Assembly (NCBI RefSeq): GCF_000317125.1
Contig: NC_019695.1
Span: 1,414,336 to 1,478,335, forward strand
Source: Chroococcidiopsis thermalis PCC 7203
GTDB lineage: Bacteria > Cyanobacteriota > Cyanobacteriia > Cyanobacteriales > Chroococcidiopsidaceae
Reading direction: 5' to 3'
Length of the DNA: 64,000 nt
Both the position numbers and the translations under genes were made by a program. This document shows positions 60,937 through 64,000 of the stretch, piece after piece; the stretch's first letter is position 1, and every line of letters starts with the position of its first letter. Below the pieces are notes generated by a model. The model did no database searches. It was not told where the DNA came from and was given only the letters and a program-made list of their open reading frames with translations.

Positions 60937-61938
60937 TCATGCTCCCAAAATTACCTTTTTGCCCAACAAACACTGACTAGGGGTAATGCCGAACTTGCGC
61001 TTGAAGGCAGCGGCAAAGCGTCCGAGATGACCGTAGCCAACGCGATGCGCCACTTCTGTCACTGTCATCGATCGCTCCCGTAATAATTGCTCGGCTTGCA
61101 ATAGGCGTTGCTCGGCTAAATATCCTACTACAGTTGTGCCAAACAGCGATTGAAACCCTCGTTGTAACGTGCGATCGCTCAGTCCCACCGCAGTAGCCAA
61201 CTCCAACGACGAGGGTGGATTTTCTAATCGTCGCTGCAAAATATCTCGTGCTTCGTAAATACGAGCGATCGTAGTTGGTTTCATTCGGGACGGTGGTTTC
61301 GGATTGCCCCGATCCGCCACGATTGGCGCGAGCTGCAACGCCATCAGTTCTAAACTTTTTGCTTGAAGATACAACCGCTTTGCCGCTCCCTCATAGGGAC
61401 AGTTAATCATCTGCCATGCTACATTCTGAATCGCTGGATTTGTTTTAGGGTAAATTAGCGTTTGCCAATCGTTCCCTTTCACTAAAAAGCTCAGTTCGGC
61501 GGGCAACTGCCCATTCTCATCTGGAAAGAAAGTGGTTAACCACTCCGCAGACATTTCGAGATTGATGCCCAGGTATGGCTGAGTGCTGAAACTGGTACTG
61601 AAAATCTCCTGTTGCACGCCGCTTCCAGAAATCATAGTGTGTCCATTGCCATATACCCCATCCTGGCTATCGAGAATCACCCCAAAAAGCAGCACCCCAA
61701 ACTGCAACCCATGATTCGCCTCTGGATGTTTGGTTTGGACAGTTTCACAATACTGATGGCGCTCGATGCGTAGCCAGCACTCTGGATACAGTTCAACAAA
61801 GAGGTTGTGTCCTTTGCCTAACTCTTGAGGCATTTCATGTATCTCGATCCCAGAATCGGGGTCAAGCTGAGGTGGGTTGTGCTGCGCGGCTTCAGCCCAC
61901 AGGTCGTCTTCTTCCTGTGCGGTCAGGGTAAGGGTCAT
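60937..61938 (-). CDS. AraC family regulator, PchR-like
   Basis: The 333-residue transcription factor has two C-terminal helix-turn-helix motifs (about 235-325, with SLELATAVGLSDRTLQRGF and TVTEVAHRVGYGHLGRFAAAF). The N-terminal ligand domain resembles PchR, an activator of siderophore receptor genes that senses the ferric siderophore. It lies upstream of the TonB receptor on the same strand with one Uma2 gene between, which supports control of that receptor. No operator was recognised with confidence. Confidence 0.88.
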   Translation of the reverse strand: MTLTLTAQEEDDLWAEAAQHNPPQLDPDSGIEIHEMPQELGKGHNLFVELYPECWLRIERHQYCETVQTKHPEANHGLQFGVLLFGVILDSQDGVYGNGHTMISGSGVQQEIFSTSFSTQPYLGINLEMSAEWLTTFFPDENGQLPAELSFLVKGNDWQTLIYPKTNPAIQNVAWQMINCPYEGAAKRLYLQAKSLELMALQLAPIVADRGNPKPPSRMKPTTIARIYEARDILQRRLENPPSSLELATAVGLSDRTLQRGFQSLFGTTVVGYLAEQRLLQAEQLLRERSMTVTEVAHRVGYGHLGRFAAAFKRKFGITPSQCLLGKKVILGA

Positions 61939-62068
61939 GACAGGTATTGGAGTAACGCTTAATGAAAGAGATTATCAGTAGCAAGGGCGCGATCGCAACT
62001 TGTATTCTGTAGATATCGGCTTATAGATTGGCTTGTAGTGGTGTTGCTACCTAAAATTTCCTTATCAT

Positions 62069-62422
62069 ATGAAAATGTTATTAAAGCAAATACTTAGTTT
62101 AGTACTGGTGATGCTCGTAGGAATGGCGATCGCCTTTTCTACCCCAGCCTTAGCCGCAGAGACACCAATTGGAGCCAAAATCTTTGAAACTCAATGTGCT
62201 GGATGTCACATTAATGGTGGCAACATCGTCAGGCGCGGCAAGAACCTGAAACAAAAAGCCTTGAAAAAATATGGCATGGATTCAATAGAGGCGATCGCCA
62301 ACATTGTCACCAACGGTCAAGGAAATATGTCAGCTTATAAAGATCGCTTGACAGCAGAGGAAATTCAAGCAGTTTCCGCCTATGTCCTCCAGCAAGCAGA
62401 AGCAGGCTGGCGTAAACAGTGA
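62069..62422 (+). CDS. petJ: Cytochrome c6-like protein
   Basis: The 117-residue precursor has a signal peptide ending STPALAAE, giving a mature lumenal protein of about 87 residues. It binds one c-type heme at C43-A-G-C46-H47, with M87 (GQGNMSAY) as the other axial ligand. Cytochrome c6 carries electrons from cytochrome b6f to photosystem I or oxidase, replacing plastocyanin when copper is scarce. The loop NIVRRGKNLKQKALKK is more basic than in classical c6, so a c6 paralogue is possible. Its TGA stop is supplied by the first unit of a CAGTGAC heptamer. Confidence 0.85.
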   Translation: MKMLLKQILSLVLVMLVGMAIAFSTPALAAETPIGAKIFETQCAGCHINGGNIVRRGKNLKQKALKKYGMDSIEAIANIVTNGQGNMSAYKDRLTAEEIQAVSAYVLQQAEAGWRKQ

Positions 62423-62430
62423 CCAGTGAC
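62417..62430. repeat. Heptamer CAGTGAC x2 overlapping a stop codon
   Basis: Two CAGTGAC units begin in the last sense codon of the cytochrome gene and provide its TGA. More decayed copies follow up to 62465. The same heptamer, inverted, ends the gene at 11982. Confidence 0.85.
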
Positions 62431-62577
62431 CAGCGATTAGTAACCAGCGATCGGTGACTGGTGGTTAAGGGCGCTTGGTAAGAATGAAGTGTAGCTTGTA
62501 TCCCCCACGGGGTAGGATGAATTTATAATCCGGAATTTGGAATTTAGAATTAACTGATAACTAACAATTGATAACTG

Positions 62578-62598
62578 GTCACTGGTCACTGGTCACTG
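62578..62598. repeat. Heptamer GTCACTG x3 before Hsp70 gene
   Basis: Three GTCACTG units end 7 bp before the Hsp70-like start codon. They occupy the ribosome-site position, where I see no Shine-Dalgarno match. Confidence 0.9.
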
Positions 62599-62605
62599 AT
62601 TAAGT

Positions 62606-64000
62606 ATGGCGATCGCAATCGATTTTGGTACGAGTAACACTTGTATAGCCCGTTGGAATCCCGTGACGCAGCAAGCGGAAACTTTGAGTTTACCAGGCTT
62701 ATCTCAGCAGTTGGGTCAAAATCCACCTCTGATTCCCAGTTTGGTTTATGTAGAAGATGCGGCAAGCGATCGCGTGTTAATCGGACAGACAGTACGCGAT
62801 CGCGGTTTGGATTTAACGACTGACCCACGATTTTTTCGTAGCTTTAAGCGCGGTATTGGTACGGAGATTCAGGGATTTTTGCCTCAACTGGATGGCGAGA
62901 CGGTTTCGTTTGAACGAGTTGGTAAGTGGTTTTTGAGCCAAATTATTGAGAAATTAGCCACTCAAGCCCCTGAAGACGAGCAATCCTTAGTCTTAACAGT
63001 CCCAGTTGATAGTTTTGAAGCTTATCGCTTGTGGCTGGGTGAGATCTGTCGTGCTTTACCTGTGGAACAAGTCCGAATTTTGGACGAACCTACTGCTGCT
63101 GCTTTGGGATATGGCATGGCAGAGCGGGATAATTTATTAGTCATTGATTTTGGTGGTGGTACTTTAGATTTATCTCTAGTCCGCTTAGATGGTGGTGGAA
63201 ATGCTGTCAAAAAACAGACGGGGTTTTTGTTGCAATGGGGGAAGAAATCTTTTGCTAAAACATCTGGACAGAAAGTAAAAACTGCCCGTGTCTTAGCAAA
63301 AGCAGGACAAAATTTAGGTGGGACTGATATCGATAACTGGATTGTCGATTATTTCGCTCAGGAGCGAGGATTAGCTGTATCTCCTTTAACAACTCGCTTG
63401 GCAGAAAGGGTGAAAATTCAACTTTCCGATCGGGTGCAAGCCAGCGAAGTTTATTTTAATGATGAGACGTTTGAGAGTTACGAATTAGAATTAGACCGCG
63501 ATCGCCTCACGCAGATTTTGACAGAACATCAATTTTTCGAGCAATTAGACGAGTCGATGCAGCAGTTATTACAACAGGCGCGGCGACAGGAGATAGAGGT
63601 GACAGAGATCGATGCTGTATTGTTGGTGGGTGGAACAGCACAAATGCCCGCCGTGCAGACTTGGGTACAACAGTATTTTCCCTCAGAAAAAATTCATTGC
63701 GATCGCCCGTTTGAAGCGATCGCCCAAGGTGCGTTGCAGATCTGTCAAGGCGTGGAAGTCAAAGATTTTCTCTATCACAGTTACGGTATCCGTTATTGGG
63801 ATAGACGGAATCAATGTCACAACTGGCATCCAATTATCAATCCTGGGCAACCCTACCCAATGACAAATCCCGTAGAATTAGTTTTGGGCGCATCGTTGGA
63901 TAATCAGCCGAGTATCGAACTCATTGTTGGAGAACTGGGGGCGGAGACTGGCGGGACGGAAGTATATTTTGATGGCGATCGCCTGATTACCCGCCGTTTA
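62606..64000 (+). CDS. Hsp70/DnaK-like ATPase, 3' end outside window
   Basis: The frame from ATG 62606 stays open for 465 codons to the window end. The actin-like ATPase motifs are clear: AIDFGTSNTCIARW at the start, DEPTAAALGYG, VIDFGGGTLDLSL and VLLVGGTAQMP. It differs from the DnaK at 19085 in the phosphate loops and in an insert around KKQTGFLLQWGKKSFAKTSG (about residues 201-220). It is therefore a divergent Hsp70 family member, not a second canonical DnaK. The substrate-binding half has barely begun at the edge. Confidence 0.88.
   Translation, partial: MAIAIDFGTSNTCIARWNPVTQQAETLSLPGLSQQLGQNPPLIPSLVYVEDAASDRVLIGQTVRDRGLDLTTDPRFFRSFKRGIGTEIQGFLPQLDGETVSFERVGKWFLSQIIEKLATQAPEDEQSLVLTVPVDSFEAYRLWLGEICRALPVEQVRILDEPTAAALGYGMAERDNLLVIDFGGGTLDLSLVRLDGGGNAVKKQTGFLLQWGKKSFAKTSGQKVKTARVLAKAGQNLGGTDIDNWIVDYFAQERGLAVSPLTTRLAERVKIQLSDRVQASEVYFNDETFESYELELDRDRLTQILTEHQFFEQLDESMQQLLQQARRQEIEVTEIDAVLLVGGTAQMPAVQTWVQQYFPSEKIHCDRPFEAIAQGALQICQGVEVKDFLYHSYGIRYWDRRNQCHNWHPIINPGQPYPMTNPVELVLGASLDNQPSIELIVGELGAETGGTEVYFDGDRLITRRL

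Overview
The window is a 64 kb piece of a cyanobacterial chromosome. The evidence is the very dense GCGATCGC octamer (the cyanobacterial HIP1 motif) and a set of genes typical of oxygenic phototrophs: acsF (chlorophyll ring E cyclase), ndhD (NDH-1), a Psb32-like photosystem II repair protein, a cytochrome c6, and Ycf51, DUF2996, DUF4346 and DUF4278 proteins. The genus cannot be fixed from sequence alone. A ScyD/ScyE-like protein and a Tat-exported tyrosinase hint at a sun- and desiccation-exposed lineage. No rRNA, tRNA, CRISPR array, transposase or prophage gene was seen. Both ends are cut through genes: a RibD/DHFR-fold reductase at the left and an Hsp70 at the right.

Layout. 0.4-10.6 kb is a surface polysaccharide locus: a FemAB-like acyltransferase, UDP-galactopyranose mutase, a probable galactofuranosyltransferase, a second GT2, the Wzm/Wzt ABC exporter with a long Wzt tail, and two GT4 enzymes. 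It probably makes and exports a galactofuranose-containing glycan. 10.7-13.6 kb holds small cyanobacterial proteins including Psb32. 13.9-18.6 kb is an RND efflux pump with its adaptor. 19-22.5 kb is dnaK, dnaJ and an HNH gene. 22.7-28 kb carries the ScyD/E-like protein, an AcpH-type phosphodiesterase, SufU, Ycf51, an iron-type alcohol dehydrogenase and a PLP aminotransferase. 29.3-34.8 kb looks like a metal module: a ferritin-like protein, a Rieske protein, a His-rich secreted protein, a SafE/ferric-reductase-like fusion, a secreted protein with a predicted N-terminal His, and a convergent tyrosinase. 35-44 kb has an aldo/keto reductase, a putative outer-membrane protein, acsF, a TM2 protein, DUF2996, a MoaD/ThiS-like protein with thrC, and ndhD. 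44.7-50.8 kb has a methyltransferase and a hybrid histidine kinase next to a REC-GGDEF protein. 50.8-53.5 kb is a zinc ABC importer around a perfect Zur-type box. 54.3-64 kb has a degenerate metallo-beta-lactamase protein, a membrane alpha/beta hydrolase, two Uma2 proteins, a TonB-dependent receptor with an AraC/PchR-type regulator, cytochrome c6 and an Hsp70.

The most striking property is the number of short repeats and their relation to genes. Several palindrome families (GTAGGGGCGCAC, GTAGAGACGTTA, GTAGGGGCGGGTT and GGTGGGCAATGCCC cores), MITE-like elements with inverted ends, 7-bp tandem repeats and a 9-bp minisatellite fill the spacers. They also enter genes. A 28-bp palindrome and the minisatellite are translated in frame in neighbouring RND pump genes. 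A C-rich repeat array precedes a signal peptide. A degenerate palindrome continues a methyltransferase frame into the convergent gene. Four other genes end within, or take their stop codon from, a tandem or dispersed repeat. This repeat-driven remodelling of reading frames is my main candidate for something under-described here.
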